Below are positions 51,143-59,851 of a stretch of DNA of 64,000 nt, piece by piece (the first letter of the stretch is position 1; each line of letters starts with the position of its first letter). Under the pieces are notes generated by a model that saw only the letters and a list, made by a program, of their open reading frames with translations, had not been told where the DNA came from and ran no database searches. This DNA comes from Multivorans sp965116445. GTDB lineage: Bacteria; Acidobacteriota; Thermoanaerobaculia; Multivoradales; Multivoraceae. The stretch spans positions 1,984,001 through 2,048,000 of the forward strand of contig OZ220688.1 in the NCBI GenBank assembly GCA_965116445.1. The letters run 5' to 3'. A program made the translations under genes and the position numbers.

Positions 51143-53149
51143 GTGACCGCGGTTCACGCGAACCCGGCGCTTTCCCAAAACCCGGAAGGCGCCCCTTCCG
51201 CGACCTCCCGGCTCCAGGCGTGGCTCCTCGGGCTGCTCCTGCTGTGGGCGTTCGCGGTTCGCCTCGTCTTCAGTTGGCCCGACCCGACGATGAACCGCAT
51301 CTGGGACGAGCGCTACAATGCCGGCAACGTCGCGGCGATCCTGGCCGAGGGTCAGTGGCGTCCGGTCCGCGCCCACTATCCGACCCTCTCGTATCTACCC
51401 CACGCGCTCGTCCTCAAGGGCTGGGAGACCGCGCGCGCCCTCCCCGGGCTGCGCGAGGCGCCGGCCTCCTTCGCGATTGCGCCCAACGGCAGGCCCTTCC
51501 TGACGCCCCTTGGCGTCCACACCTGCCGCGCAATTCAGGCTCTGGTGGGCACCGCCTCCCTCTGGGTTCTGTTCCTGATCGGCCGGCGCCTGTTCGGATC
51601 GCCAGCCGGGCTGCTCGGAGCATTACTCCTCTCGGTAGTCCCGTGGCACCTGCGTCAGTCGGTCGCTTTCAAGCCCGACATCATGCTCGTGCTGACGGCC
51701 ATCGTCGCGCTCTACGCGATGCTGGCGGCCAGCCGGCGCGGCACTCTTCGCAGCTACGCCGTAGCGGGCGCCATGGTCGGCGCGACCGCCGCCTCGAAGT
51801 GGAACGGGGGCGCCCTCCTCATTCCCCTGCTCGCAACGATCGCCCTGGGCGGAATCGAAAGCAGAAGCATCGGCCTCCTCGCGCGCCGAACGCTGGCTGC
51901 GGGAACGGCCGCGGCCAGCGTCCTGCTGCTGCTGAATCCGTGGCTGGTGCTCGACCCGGACCTCTACCGCCGCCACCTGGGCTCCACGGTCAACCAGTAC
52001 CAGGAGCGGCTCGTAAACGCCGACTCGGGGTGGTTCGATCAGCCCGTGAACCTGGTCACGAGCCTGGTCGGGAGCATCTACTTCGGCCCGGTGCTCGGCG
52101 CTGGCGCTCTCGTCGGCCTGGCCGGACTGCTCCTTCTCGTTCTGCGCCACCGTCGCGTGTCCGCTTCGCTCCCCAGCACGGGGGGCACCATGACGACCAG
52201 TGACGCCTGGATCATGCTGACCTTCTTCGGCGGCTACGTAGCCGCCCTCTGGTTGGTTACCCGCTACCCGAAACCCCCCAACTGGCTGATCGTCGCTCCC
52301 GTCGCCGCCCTCGCCGGCGCCTGGCTGATCGTCCTCCTGGTGGGGGCCGCTCGAAGAGCCGGTCCGATCGGGTGGCGCCGGGCGGCGGCGCCGGCGCTGG
52401 TCCTGATCGTCGCTCCGGCTGTCGCCGTCAAGGTCCAGGCCGTTCATCGCACCGTCTACGACGAGAACGTTCCCCTGACGGTAGACGAGGCGGCGCGGGT
52501 CGCCGGCGCGCGAAAGCCGCTTCGGGGACGGACGTTCGTGAGCGAACTGCCGCTCGGCGCCCAGGCCTTCGACCCCAGAACCTGGGACAGCGCCTTCGTT
52601 CCCACCGTGATCCGGACCGAGAACATCGCGGCCCAACTCGGCGCCGAAGCCGAAACCGCCGACGTGCTGCTCTTCGCCGGCTCACGACTCGGACCGGATC
52701 AGGATCCGGCCTACAGAGAACTGGCGGCGGGCGCCGGAGCCACGGCGCAGCGCTTCGGGCCGGGCCTGTTTCGACTGCGCGGCGAGCCCATGGTGCTGGT
52801 CCGGCGGCGGTTCGATCCGATCGGTCCGCCCTCGCAGGCGCCCTTCGCTGCCACCGCCGAAGGCCGCTATGACATCGAGTCCCGAGCGGCCGGCGACAAC
52901 CCCGAGAGTCACGAGCCGTCGCTCGTCTCGCTGGAGATCGCGATCCGGACTCCGTCACAGGACGCGGTCGACGTGGCGGTCGACGCCGGCGGCCTCCGCT
53001 TCCCCTGCCGGTTGACGCAGAAGGGAAGGCAACGCCGACGCTGCCTGACTCCCCGTTTCCTGGAGCCGAAGGAGCCAGTTCGCGTGATCGTCGAACCCGC
53101 CCGAGAGGTCATCGACGCCACGGTCTTCCGCTGGCGCCGCCACGACTGA
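51143..53149 (+). CDS. Glycosyltransferase family 39-like membrane mannosyl/arabinosyl transferase
   Basis: This 668-residue membrane protein starts at GTG 51143. The Asp-Glu pair in MNRIWDERYNAGNVAAILAE sits in the first periplasmic loop, as in GT39/ArnT enzymes that use polyprenyl-phosphate sugars. About ten helices follow (LVGTASLWVLFLIGRRLFGS and others). The last 200 residues form a soluble beta-rich domain ending EPKEPVRVIVEPAREVIDA. It lies 4 bp after the aminotransferase gene, so the three genes from 49.4 kb look co-transcribed. Confidence 0.82.
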   Translation: MTAVHANPALSQNPEGAPSATSRLQAWLLGLLLLWAFAVRLVFSWPDPTMNRIWDERYNAGNVAAILAEGQWRPVRAHYPTLSYLPHALVLKGWETARALPGLREAPASFAIAPNGRPFLTPLGVHTCRAIQALVGTASLWVLFLIGRRLFGSPAGLLGALLLSVVPWHLRQSVAFKPDIMLVLTAIVALYAMLAASRRGTLRSYAVAGAMVGATAASKWNGGALLIPLLATIALGGIESRSIGLLARRTLAAGTAAASVLLLLNPWLVLDPDLYRRHLGSTVNQYQERLVNADSGWFDQPVNLVTSLVGSIYFGPVLGAGALVGLAGLLLLVLRHRRVSASLPSTGGTMTTSDAWIMLTFFGGYVAALWLVTRYPKPPNWLIVAPVAALAGAWLIVLLVGAARRAGPIGWRRAAAPALVLIVAPAVAVKVQAVHRTVYDENVPLTVDEAARVAGARKPLRGRTFVSELPLGAQAFDPRTWDSAFVPTVIRTENIAAQLGAEAETADVLLFAGSRLGPDQDPAYRELAAGAGATAQRFGPGLFRLRGEPMVLVRRRFDPIGPPSQAPFAATAEGRYDIESRAAGDNPESHEPSLVSLEIAIRTPSQDAVDVAVDAGGLRFPCRLTQKGRQRRRCLTPRFLEPKEPVRVIVEPAREVIDATVFRWRRHD

Positions 53150-53182
53150 TCCGCCCCACGCCAGCCAGCCGCACCTACCCCC

Positions 53183-53211
53183 TTGCCGTTCGGCCGGTTC
53201 TGTGCCACGAT
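53183..53211 (+). promoter_or_regulatory. Weak promoter upstream of the neutral-lipid operon
   Basis: TTGCCG at 53183-53188, a 17-bp spacer, then CACGAT at 53206-53211. Predicted +1 (about 53218) falls inside the palindrome at 53217-53231. Both hexamers match only partly. Confidence 0.3.
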
Positions 53212-53216
53212 GCCTC

Positions 53217-53231
53217 TGCTGCATTGCAGCA
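53217..53231 (+). promoter_or_regulatory. Palindromic operator TGCTGCA-T-TGCAGCA
   Basis: This is a perfect 7-bp inverted repeat around one base, about 57 bp before the WS/DGAT start. Its centre, CTGC-ATT-GCAG, matches the CTGCN3GCAG site I recall for PhaR-type repressors of phasin genes. The downstream operon encodes a phasin-like protein, so control by such a repressor is plausible. No phaR gene is in the window. Confidence 0.45.
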
Positions 53232-53288
53232 AGCAGCGCAGCAATCCGCCCCGCTCTCCCCCAGATCCGCCGTCTTCTGGAGATTCCG

Positions 53289-54854
53289 ATGGCCCCGGAA
53301 CTGAACCGATTCCTCAGCCCCCTCGACGCCGCCTTCCTCTACGTGGAGCGACCCAACGAGACCATGCACATCGGTGGCTGCATGGTCTACGAGGGCGAGT
53401 TCTCCCGAGAGCACATGATCAAGCAGGTCGGCGCCCGCATGCACCTGCTGCCCCGATACCGCCAGCGCGTCATGTTCCCGCCGTTCCTCGTCTCCCACCC
53501 GCTGTGGGTCGACGACCCGAACTTCGACATCGAGAATCACATCGACGAAGTCTGGCTTCCCGCCGACAGCAACGAGCAGGTACTCGGCCGGGTGGCCGCC
53601 GAGGCCTACAGCGGCATGCTCGACCGCAATCGTCCGCTCTGGAAGGGAATCGTGCTGCGCGGCATCCCGGGACACACGGCCGTGGTCTGGAAGATCCACC
53701 ACGCGATGGTCGACGGCGTCTCCGGCGTCGATCTGACCATGGTGCTGAGCGACGTCTCCCCGAGCGACGAGCTGCCGAAGCCGCCGGCCGAGGACTGGGC
53801 GCCGCAGCCGCTGCCTGAACCCCTGAGCCTGCTCCAGGAAGCAACGCAGCATCGTCTGGGCGAGATCAACCGAACCTGGACCGAGGCCGCCTTCGACGCC
53901 CTGCGCCCGGACGTCATTGCGGACCGCACGCGCGAGATGATGTCGGCGAGTTCGGCGACCCTGCCGGTCAGCGCGACGCCCGCGCCCCGTACGGTCTTCA
54001 ACCGGCCGGTCAGCGGAGACCGCGGTTTCGCCTGGGCCCAGTTCTCTTTCCCGACGACGCGGGCGGTCAAGTCGGCCCTCGGCGGCACCGTGAACGACGT
54101 CGTGCTCACGGTGCTCGCCGGAGGTCTCGGCCGGTACCTGCGCGCCCGGGGTCAGAACACGAAGGGACTTGAGCTCCGCGCCATGTGCCCGGTCAGCATG
54201 CGTCAGGCCGACGAGCGCGGTCAGCTCGGCAACCTGGTGTCGAACATGATCGCTCCGCTGTACGTGGGTGTCGACGATCCGGTCGAACGCCTGGGCAAGG
54301 AGCGCGACGGGATGAACCGGCTGAAGGAAGCCGGTCAGGCGAAGGCCTTCTACGAGATGAGCCAGTTCGGCGTCCGCGTGCCGCCACTGATGGCGGCCAT
54401 GGGCGCGGCGTTGCCCTTCCAGCAGACCCTGTTCAACACGGTCTCAACGAACGTGCCCGGCCCGATGATTCCCCTCTACTTCGGACGGCACAAGCTCGTC
54501 GACTGGTTGCCGCTCGGTATCGTGTCGAACAACATCGGGCTGTTCGTCGCCATCCTGACCTACAACCAGCGCATCACTCTCGGCATGACCGTGGACTCCA
54601 AGCTGATTCCCGATCCGTGGTTCCTCTCCCAGTGCCTCGAGGAGTCCTACGCCGAACTGCGGGAGGCCGCCGGCATCGAGGACGACGCAGCGACCGGGGC
54701 GCGCTGCTTCGCCGTAGCCGGCCAGGTCGAGACGGACGCGGGCGTTTTGAAGCCGGCCATGGCGCCCGAGGCCGTTGCTGCCGCCGAACAGGCCACGGTC
54801 GGAACGGCCCGCGCCGCGGCGGACCAGTCCGGCCCCCTTCGGGGTGCCGCGTAG
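53289..54854 (+). CDS. Wax ester synthase / diacylglycerol O-acyltransferase (WS/DGAT)
   Basis: This 521-residue enzyme joins acyl-CoA to alcohols or diacylglycerol to make wax esters or triacylglycerol. It was started at ATG 53289 (MAPELNRFLSPLDAAFLYVE). The catalytic HHxxxDG is intact as HHAMVDG at 137-143. Further family blocks are FNRPVSGDRGFAWAQFSFPT, TVNDVVLTVLAGGLGRYL and the VSTNVPGPMIPLYFGRHKLV segment. It is the first gene of a tight run encoding lipase, second acyltransferase, phasin-like protein and GNAT. Confidence 0.93.
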   Translation: MAPELNRFLSPLDAAFLYVERPNETMHIGGCMVYEGEFSREHMIKQVGARMHLLPRYRQRVMFPPFLVSHPLWVDDPNFDIENHIDEVWLPADSNEQVLGRVAAEAYSGMLDRNRPLWKGIVLRGIPGHTAVVWKIHHAMVDGVSGVDLTMVLSDVSPSDELPKPPAEDWAPQPLPEPLSLLQEATQHRLGEINRTWTEAAFDALRPDVIADRTREMMSASSATLPVSATPAPRTVFNRPVSGDRGFAWAQFSFPTTRAVKSALGGTVNDVVLTVLAGGLGRYLRARGQNTKGLELRAMCPVSMRQADERGQLGNLVSNMIAPLYVGVDDPVERLGKERDGMNRLKEAGQAKAFYEMSQFGVRVPPLMAAMGAALPFQQTLFNTVSTNVPGPMIPLYFGRHKLVDWLPLGIVSNNIGLFVAILTYNQRITLGMTVDSKLIPDPWFLSQCLEESYAELREAAGIEDDAATGARCFAVAGQVETDAGVLKPAMAPEAVAAAEQATVGTARAAADQSGPLRGAA

Positions 54855-54894
54855 TGCGAAGCACCGTGCGGAGGGCAGCAAGGGAGGTCGCACG

Positions 54895-55704
54895 GTGAAA
54901 TCGACTCCACGCCGGCAGGCGAACCCGATCTGGAGTGTCAATCCGCGGCTGCTGCGGGACACCGTTCCCGCCGCTCTGCCGCTGTGGCGCGAGGGCTTCG
55001 CGATCGCCGAGTTCTCCCTTCTGCCCATGACGCCCGTCTTCCACGGCGTCGGCGTCCCCCGAGGCGACGGTGCCGCGGTCGTCGTCGTGCCGGGGTTTAC
55101 CGGTACCGACGGCTACCTGGCGCCGATGCGGAGCTGGCTTTCCCGCATCGGCTACCGCCCTTGCGCCTCGGGCATCGGACACAACGCGAACTGCCTGGAG
55201 CGCCTCGGGCATCGGCTGACGGACACGCTCGAGACCGCTGCCGCGGATACCGGCCGGCGCGTACACCTCGTGGGCCACAGCCTGGGCGGCGTGCTCTCCC
55301 GGGGCGTCGCCTGTCTGCGCCCGGATCTGGTCGCCTCGGTCACCACGATGGGAACGCCGATCCAGGGCGTCCGCTCGCACCCTCTCGTCATGCGGCTGGC
55401 GGACGTGGTCCGGCGTCGCGCCGTGGAGAAGGGCGAAGGCCGTGATCCCCGGTGCTTCTCGGGCGACTGCCGGTGCGACATCGTGCGCGCGGTTCAGGGC
55501 GTCTTCCCGCAGGAAACTCCGCAGCTTGCGATCTACACCCGGCGCGACGGCGTCGTTGCCTGGCGCTACACCCGCCTCCGGGATGCCTCAAGGAACGCGG
55601 AGGTTCCCGGCACTCACAGCGGGCTCGCCGCGAACCCTTTCGCCTACCGTCACCTCGCTCGCTTCCTGAGCCGCCATCCCGCGGCGGCCGTATCCGCGAC
55701 ATGA
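54895..55704 (+). CDS. Alpha/beta hydrolase, lipase-like (PGAP1/triacylglycerol lipase type)
   Basis: This 269-residue protein was started at GTG 54895, with GGAGG 7 nt upstream. The lipase elbow GHSLGG places Ser129; VVVVPGFTGTDGYL at 62-75 forms the oxyanion region, and PGTHSGLAANPFAY supplies the His. A four-Cys cluster, RDPRCFSGDCRCD, may bind a metal or form disulfides. Its stop overlaps the next start by 4 bp (ATGA). Lying between two acyltransferase genes, it probably mobilises or edits stored lipid. Confidence 0.85.
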   Translation: MKSTPRRQANPIWSVNPRLLRDTVPAALPLWREGFAIAEFSLLPMTPVFHGVGVPRGDGAAVVVVPGFTGTDGYLAPMRSWLSRIGYRPCASGIGHNANCLERLGHRLTDTLETAAADTGRRVHLVGHSLGGVLSRGVACLRPDLVASVTTMGTPIQGVRSHPLVMRLADVVRRRAVEKGEGRDPRCFSGDCRCDIVRAVQGVFPQETPQLAIYTRRDGVVAWRYTRLRDASRNAEVPGTHSGLAANPFAYRHLARFLSRHPAAAVSAT

Positions 55705-57134
55705 CGACCGCCAACGAAGCCCTGGCGGCCGACCGCGCGTTCCTGTGGCACCTGGAGCGTCAGAGCCCCGGATTGCACATCGCCGGTCTGGCACGGATCG
55801 AGGGCGGAATCGAACGCGATGACGCCCTGCAGCAGGTCGAGCGTCTGCGCGGCCTGTCCCGGTTCGGGCTCCGGGTGGAGACATCGCCCCTTGGCGCCCC
55901 CCCACGGTGGCGCTCGGTGCCCTTCGAACCGGAACGGCACGTCCACGTCGCCGCCGGAAGCGACCCTGCCGCCGCCCTCCACGGCGCCCTCGAGAAGCCG
56001 CTCGATCCGAAGCGGCCGCTCTGGGAAGCGCACGTCCTGCCCGCGTACCACGACGGCGGAGACGCGCTGCTCCTCAAGACGCATCTCGCCGCGGTGGACG
56101 GCCTGGGCACGAACGATCTGTTCGACGTCCTGTTCGACAGCGTTGCCGCGCGCTCGGACGAGAGTCCGCCGGAAGCAGAGGCGAACGTCAGGGGCGGGAA
56201 CGACCCTGGCAAGAAAGACACTGGCCAGTCCCGAGCCGCCTCGGGCAGGCGAGTCGCCGAGTGGGTCGAGAACTGGGCGGGGGCCGGGCAGAACCTGGTC
56301 GAAGGCGCCGTGCAACTTGCCTCCGAGGAAGTACGTACTGCGCTGTTGACCCTGAACGAAGTGATGCCCGACGCCGCGCTGCCGCCCCTGCCTCTGCCCT
56401 TCAACCGGCCCGTGGCGGGACACCGGCGCCTGATCCGCTCCGAAATCTCCTACGCCGACATCCGCACGATCCGCAGCCGGTTGGGCGGAGCCCTCTCGGA
56501 TGTCGTCCTGGCCGTGGTCGGCGGCGCGCTCGATCGCTACCTGGTCACCAGGGGCATTTCGACGGCCGGCCGCAGCCTGAGGATCGCCCTGGCCGCCGAC
56601 GTCCCGGATCGCGGCCGCAAGCGCCGCAGCATGCTTCCGGTCGATGTTCCGTTGGACGTGGACGCCGCACAGAGGTTGCGTGCCGTTCACCAGCTCACCC
56701 GCCTGTTGCGCGCGGCTCACGTCCCGGACGTTCTGGCGAGCCTGGTGCGCGTCCAGGGGGTAGCCGGTCCGCTGGCGGCCGTCGCCAGCGCGATGACGTC
56801 AAGAGTCCGGCCGCCCTTCCACCTCACCGTGGCCAACGCGACCGGCCCCCAGATCCCCATGTTCCTGGCCGGCCGACCCGTCACGAGCTACACCCCGTCC
56901 TGGCCGGTCGGCATCGGCCAGGGCCTCTCCTGCGCGTTCTTCGCCTACAACCAACTGCTGCATGTCGGCATCACAGTGAACGAACGAGCCTGTCCGGACG
57001 GCGCGGTGCTGCCTGAGTTGCTTGCCGAGTCACTCGGCGAACTCCGCGAAGCGGCCGGCAGCGCCCCGCGCCAGCCGGTCCGCGACGCACCGTTCCCGCC
57101 GTCATCGCATGCAGATCAGACCCTGGAGACATAG
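55701..57134 (+). CDS. WS/DGAT-family acyltransferase with modified active site
   Basis: This 477-residue paralog of the first acyltransferase begins MTTANEALAADRAFLWHLER. The HHxxxDG motif appears as THLAAVDG at 127-134: the second His and the DG are kept, the first His is Thr. The family blocks FNRPVAGHRRLIRSEISYAD, SDVVLAVVGGALDRYLV and LTVANATGPQIPMFLAGRPV are present. It may use a different acceptor or have reduced activity. The next gene starts directly after its stop. Confidence 0.85.
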   Translation: MTTANEALAADRAFLWHLERQSPGLHIAGLARIEGGIERDDALQQVERLRGLSRFGLRVETSPLGAPPRWRSVPFEPERHVHVAAGSDPAAALHGALEKPLDPKRPLWEAHVLPAYHDGGDALLLKTHLAAVDGLGTNDLFDVLFDSVAARSDESPPEAEANVRGGNDPGKKDTGQSRAASGRRVAEWVENWAGAGQNLVEGAVQLASEEVRTALLTLNEVMPDAALPPLPLPFNRPVAGHRRLIRSEISYADIRTIRSRLGGALSDVVLAVVGGALDRYLVTRGISTAGRSLRIALAADVPDRGRKRRSMLPVDVPLDVDAAQRLRAVHQLTRLLRAAHVPDVLASLVRVQGVAGPLAAVASAMTSRVRPPFHLTVANATGPQIPMFLAGRPVTSYTPSWPVGIGQGLSCAFFAYNQLLHVGITVNERACPDGAVLPELLAESLGELREAAGSAPRQPVRDAPFPPSSHADQTLET

Positions 57135-57467
57135 ATGAACCAACCCACGATTCCCAAGCAGGTGCTCGACTACCAGAAGCAGGTGCTCGAGTTCCAGAAG
57201 GCGGCGTTCGAGAACGGCTACAACGCGATTGTCGCGCTGCAGGAACGGCAACTCGAACTCGCGGACCGCATGATTGGCCAGGCCCCGAACGTCCCCGACG
57301 AGGCCCGCGCTCTGATGCAGACCTGGCGCGACGCCGCCGAGGAGGGTCAGCGGCAGTTCAAGAACACGGTGGACGGTTCCTTCGCCGCCGTCACCACCTA
57401 CCTGGACCGGCTCGCGGACGACTCGCCGGCCGGGGATCCCAAGGGCGAAACGGAGGCAGCCGAGTGA
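57135..57467 (+). CDS. Phasin-like granule-associated protein
   Basis: This 110-residue protein is helical with no signal peptide. YQKQVLEFQKAAFENGYNAI and LQERQLELADRMIGQA form amphipathic helices, followed by ARALMQTWRDAAEEGQRQFK and VDGSFAAVTTYLDRLAD, the phasin pattern. It starts at the base after the preceding TAG and overlaps the GNAT gene by 4 bp (GTGA). Phasins coat polyhydroxyalkanoate or lipid granules. Its place between acyltransferases suggests it coats wax ester or triacylglycerol bodies. Confidence 0.7.
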   Translation: MNQPTIPKQVLDYQKQVLEFQKAAFENGYNAIVALQERQLELADRMIGQAPNVPDEARALMQTWRDAAEEGQRQFKNTVDGSFAAVTTYLDRLADDSPAGDPKGETEAAE

Positions 57468-58033
57468 ACGACATGGCACACGAGTACCCGCGCACGGTCC
57501 ACCTGAAGGGCAAGCGCTTCGAGTTCAGGCTTCTGGATCAAGGCGACAACGATGAAATGCTGGTCTTCGCACGCGCCCTGCCGGAGGAAGATCTCCGGTT
57601 CCTGCGCGTCGACCTGACCGATCCGAAGGTCGTGGACAACTGGATCGACGGCGTGAACGCAGGGCTCCGGATCGCCGTCGTCGCCCACCTCGACGGCCGG
57701 CTCGTGGGCTACGGCAGCCTGAACCGCCGCGAGTCGTCCTGGATGCGGCATCTCGGCGAGATCCGGATCATGGTGCTGCCGGAGGTCAGACAGGCAGGTC
57801 TCGGCGGCCACCTGGCGCACGACGTCTTCCAACTCGCCCAGCAGATCGGTCTGACCAAGATCGTCGCCCAGATGGCCCGCGAGCAGCGCGGCGCCCGCCA
57901 GATGTTCCACAAGCTGGGCTTCTCGATCGAAGCACTGCTCGCGGACTGGGTGATCGACCCCAACGACGCCACCCACGACCTGATCCTCATGTCGTACGAC
58001 GTGACCGGACTCGAGGCCGGCGCGGGGGCGTAG
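57464..58033 (+). CDS. GNAT family N-acetyltransferase
   Basis: This 189-residue protein starts at GTG 57464, overlapping the phasin-like gene. The acetyl-CoA site is IRIMVLPEVRQAGLGGHLAH, a variant of the R/QxxGxG/A loop, followed by helix DVFQLAQQIGLTKIVAQMAR and the motif ARQMFHKLGFS. It ends the lipid operon. The acyl acceptor is unknown and could be a protein or small amine. Confidence 0.85.
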   Translation: MNDMAHEYPRTVHLKGKRFEFRLLDQGDNDEMLVFARALPEEDLRFLRVDLTDPKVVDNWIDGVNAGLRIAVVAHLDGRLVGYGSLNRRESSWMRHLGEIRIMVLPEVRQAGLGGHLAHDVFQLAQQIGLTKIVAQMAREQRGARQMFHKLGFSIEALLADWVIDPNDATHDLILMSYDVTGLEAGAGA

Positions 58034-58044
58034 CCGGTCGTCGA

Positions 58045-58260
58045 TCAGCTCCCCTCGGCGTCAGCGTCCCCACCGCGGCGGGCCGCCAGACCCGGGAACC
58101 AGAGCTTGAACATCTCCTGCGGGTCGGCGTACTTCAGGTTCGCGGTCATTCGATCGCGGAACCGCTCCAGCATCTCGTTCTGAATCCCCGCCACGTCGGG
58201 AAGGCCGAGAAAGGCGCGCGCCTCCTCGGGCGTGCAGTCGATGTCCAGTTTGATCTTCAA
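58045..58260 (-). CDS. DUF6489-like small protein
   Basis: This 71-residue protein was started at TTG 58260, because GGAG lies about 6 nt upstream and the recognised N-terminus is KIKLDIDCTPEEARAFLGLP. An ATG at 58293 would add a basic leader. The middle part, EMLERFRDRMTANLKYADPQ then EMFKLWFPG, is helical and resembles granule- or phasin-associated helices. It converges on the lipid operon with 11 bp between stops. Function unknown. Confidence 0.7.
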   Translation of the reverse strand: MKIKLDIDCTPEEARAFLGLPDVAGIQNEMLERFRDRMTANLKYADPQEMFKLWFPGLAARRGGDADAEGS

Positions 58261-58327
58261 GGGTTTCTCCTTCGTCCGAGCTGTTCCGGCCAAACGGGCC
58301 GGCCACGGCCGGTCCTGGGAAGTGAGG

Positions 58328-58346
58328 CGCCTGCCTGCGGCAGGCG
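58328..58346. repeat. Strong hairpin upstream of the amidohydrolase gene
   Basis: CGCCTGCC and GGCAGGCG form a perfect 8-bp stem around TGC. It lies just before a GCTAGCAT -10-like box, so it may be a REP-like element or regulatory stem. Confidence 0.5.
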
Positions 58347-58349
58347 ATC

Positions 58350-58357
58350 GCTAGCAT
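58350..58357 (+). promoter_or_regulatory. Candidate -10 box of the amidohydrolase gene
   Basis: GCTAGCAT lies 55 nt before ATG 58413, with GAGAGGGG as a ribosome site. No -35 is recognised. Confidence 0.35.
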
Positions 58358-58412
58358 ACGACCGGCCACGAGGTTGGCGACCAGCGAATCGGATACCGAG
58401 AGGGGACCGAGC

Positions 58413-59838
58413 ATGAGCGAGAATTCCGCCTTCAGTCCCGGGGGTCTGGCGCGCCGAATGCCGGCCAGAGGGCCGGCGCACCCAGTCCGGCTCGCGCCGT
58501 GCTTCGCCTGCGCTGCCCTGATCCTGATCGCCTGCCAACTCGCCATCGCCGGCGGTCTACACGCCCAGTCTCCGGCAACGGTGATCCAGGGCGCCCGCGT
58601 GTTCACCGGAGACGAGGTGCTCGACAGCGCCACGGTCGTGGTTCGCGGCCGCACGATCGAGTCCGTCACGTCAGGCGCCGACATTCCGGCGGCCGCCGGC
58701 GCCGACGCGACGATCATAGGCGGCGCGGGCATGACCCTGCTGCCGGGGTTGATCGACAGCCACACGCACAACTTCGGGCCGGCGCTCGAGCAGGCGCTGA
58801 ACTTCGGCGTCACGACCGTTCTGGACATGCTCACCGTGGAGGCCATGGCGGCGCAGTGGCGCCGGCAGCAGGAAGCGGGAGCGGTCCCGGACCGGGCCGA
58901 CGTCTTCGCCGGCGGTCCCGTCACCGTCGCCGGCGGGCATGGCACGCAGTTCGGCATCGCGCTGCCGACCCTGGACGACCCGGAGCAGACGGAGGCCTTC
59001 ATCGCCGACCGCGTGGCCGCGGGCGCCGACTTCATCAAGGTGATCTACGAACCCGGATCCGCCGGGCGCCCGCTTCCTACGTTCGAAGCCTCGACCCTGC
59101 CGCGGATCGCGGCCGCCGCCCACAGTCACGATCTGCTGGCCGTCTTCCACATCAGCGCGGCGAAGGAGGCCGGAGAGGTCATCGCCGCGGGCGGCGACGG
59201 CCTGGTTCACATGTACTTCGACGGCGCGGGCGGCCCGGATCTCATCGAAGCCGCCCGCAAGGCGGAGATCTTCGTCGTGCCGACGCTCGCCGTGCTCGAA
59301 ACGGTCACCGGCACAGGGGGCGGCCCCGAGCTGGCCGCGGATCCGTTGATCTCTCCCTTCCTGACGCCCGAGCAGCGAGGCGGCCTTGGTCAGGACTTCG
59401 GCCGGGAACCGGATCCGGAGTCGATGGCGAGCATCCTGGCCGACGTCGGCGCGCTCCACGCCGCCGGAGTGCCGATCCTTGCCGGCTCGGACGCACCGAA
59501 TCCCGGAACGACCCACGGAGCGAGCGTTCACCGGGAGCTCGAACTGCTCGTCCGCGCCGGCCTGACTCCGGTCGAAGCCCTGCGGGCGGCGACCACAGCG
59601 CCCGTCGATGCGTTCGGCCTGGGCAACCGCGGCCGGATCGCGCCCGGGTTCAAGGCCGACCTCCTGCTGGTGCGGGGCGACGCGACCGCCGACGTGCTTG
59701 CAACCCGCGACATCGCAGCCATCTGGAAGGATCGCAGCCATCTGGAAGGGCGGCGTGCGCTTCGAGCGCCAAGCCGCCAAACCCACGGAACTCGGCGCCT
59801 TCTCGCTCGAGATCGACAACGTCGAACTGGTCGAGTAG
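58413..59838 (+). CDS. Amidohydrolase family protein (imidazolonepropionase-like), C-terminus frameshifted
   Basis: This exported metal-dependent hydrolase has the HxH metal pair in LPGLIDSHTHNFG, the KVIYEPG Lys region, His in AAAHSHDLLAVFHISAAKEA, and the metal Asp in PILAGSDAPNPGT. A signal-like hydrophobic stretch, CAALILIACQLAIAGGLHAQ, follows a basic n-region that contains a copy of the dispersed repeat. At 59711-59748 a 19-bp tandem duplication shifts the frame. Removing one copy restores ...DIAAIWKGGVRFERQA... to a stop at 59838. As sequenced, the frame continues to 59984 and overlaps the next gene. The core domain is unaffected. Confidence 0.8.
58459..58486 (+). repeat. Dispersed hairpin repeat, copy D, inside a coding N-terminus
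   Basis: TGCCGGCCAGAGGGCCGGCG followed by CACCCAGT forms a 7-bp stem and carries the shared core. It encodes part of the basic n-region of the amidohydrolase signal peptide (MPARGPAHPV). Confidence 0.6.
59711..59748 (+). repeat. 19-bp perfect tandem duplication
   Basis: ATCGCAGCCATCTGGAAGG is present twice in direct succession (59711-59729, 59730-59748). As 19 is not a multiple of three it shifts the amidohydrolase frame by one. The exactness of the copies points to a recent slippage event or an assembly artefact. Confidence 0.85.
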
Positions 59839-59845
59839 CTAAGAT
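59838..59845 (+). promoter_or_regulatory. -10 box placed for a leaderless CoA-transferase mRNA
   Basis: GCTAAGAT then CGCCCG then ATG 59852: exactly six bases separate box and start codon. The box overlaps the amidohydrolase stop. Confidence 0.45.
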
Positions 59846-59851
59846 CGCCCG

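Noticed and set aside
53202..53288. Upstream extension of the first WS/DGAT start
   Set aside because: The extension would encode the palindromic operator region and has no family similarity; ATG 53289 begins the conserved N-terminus.
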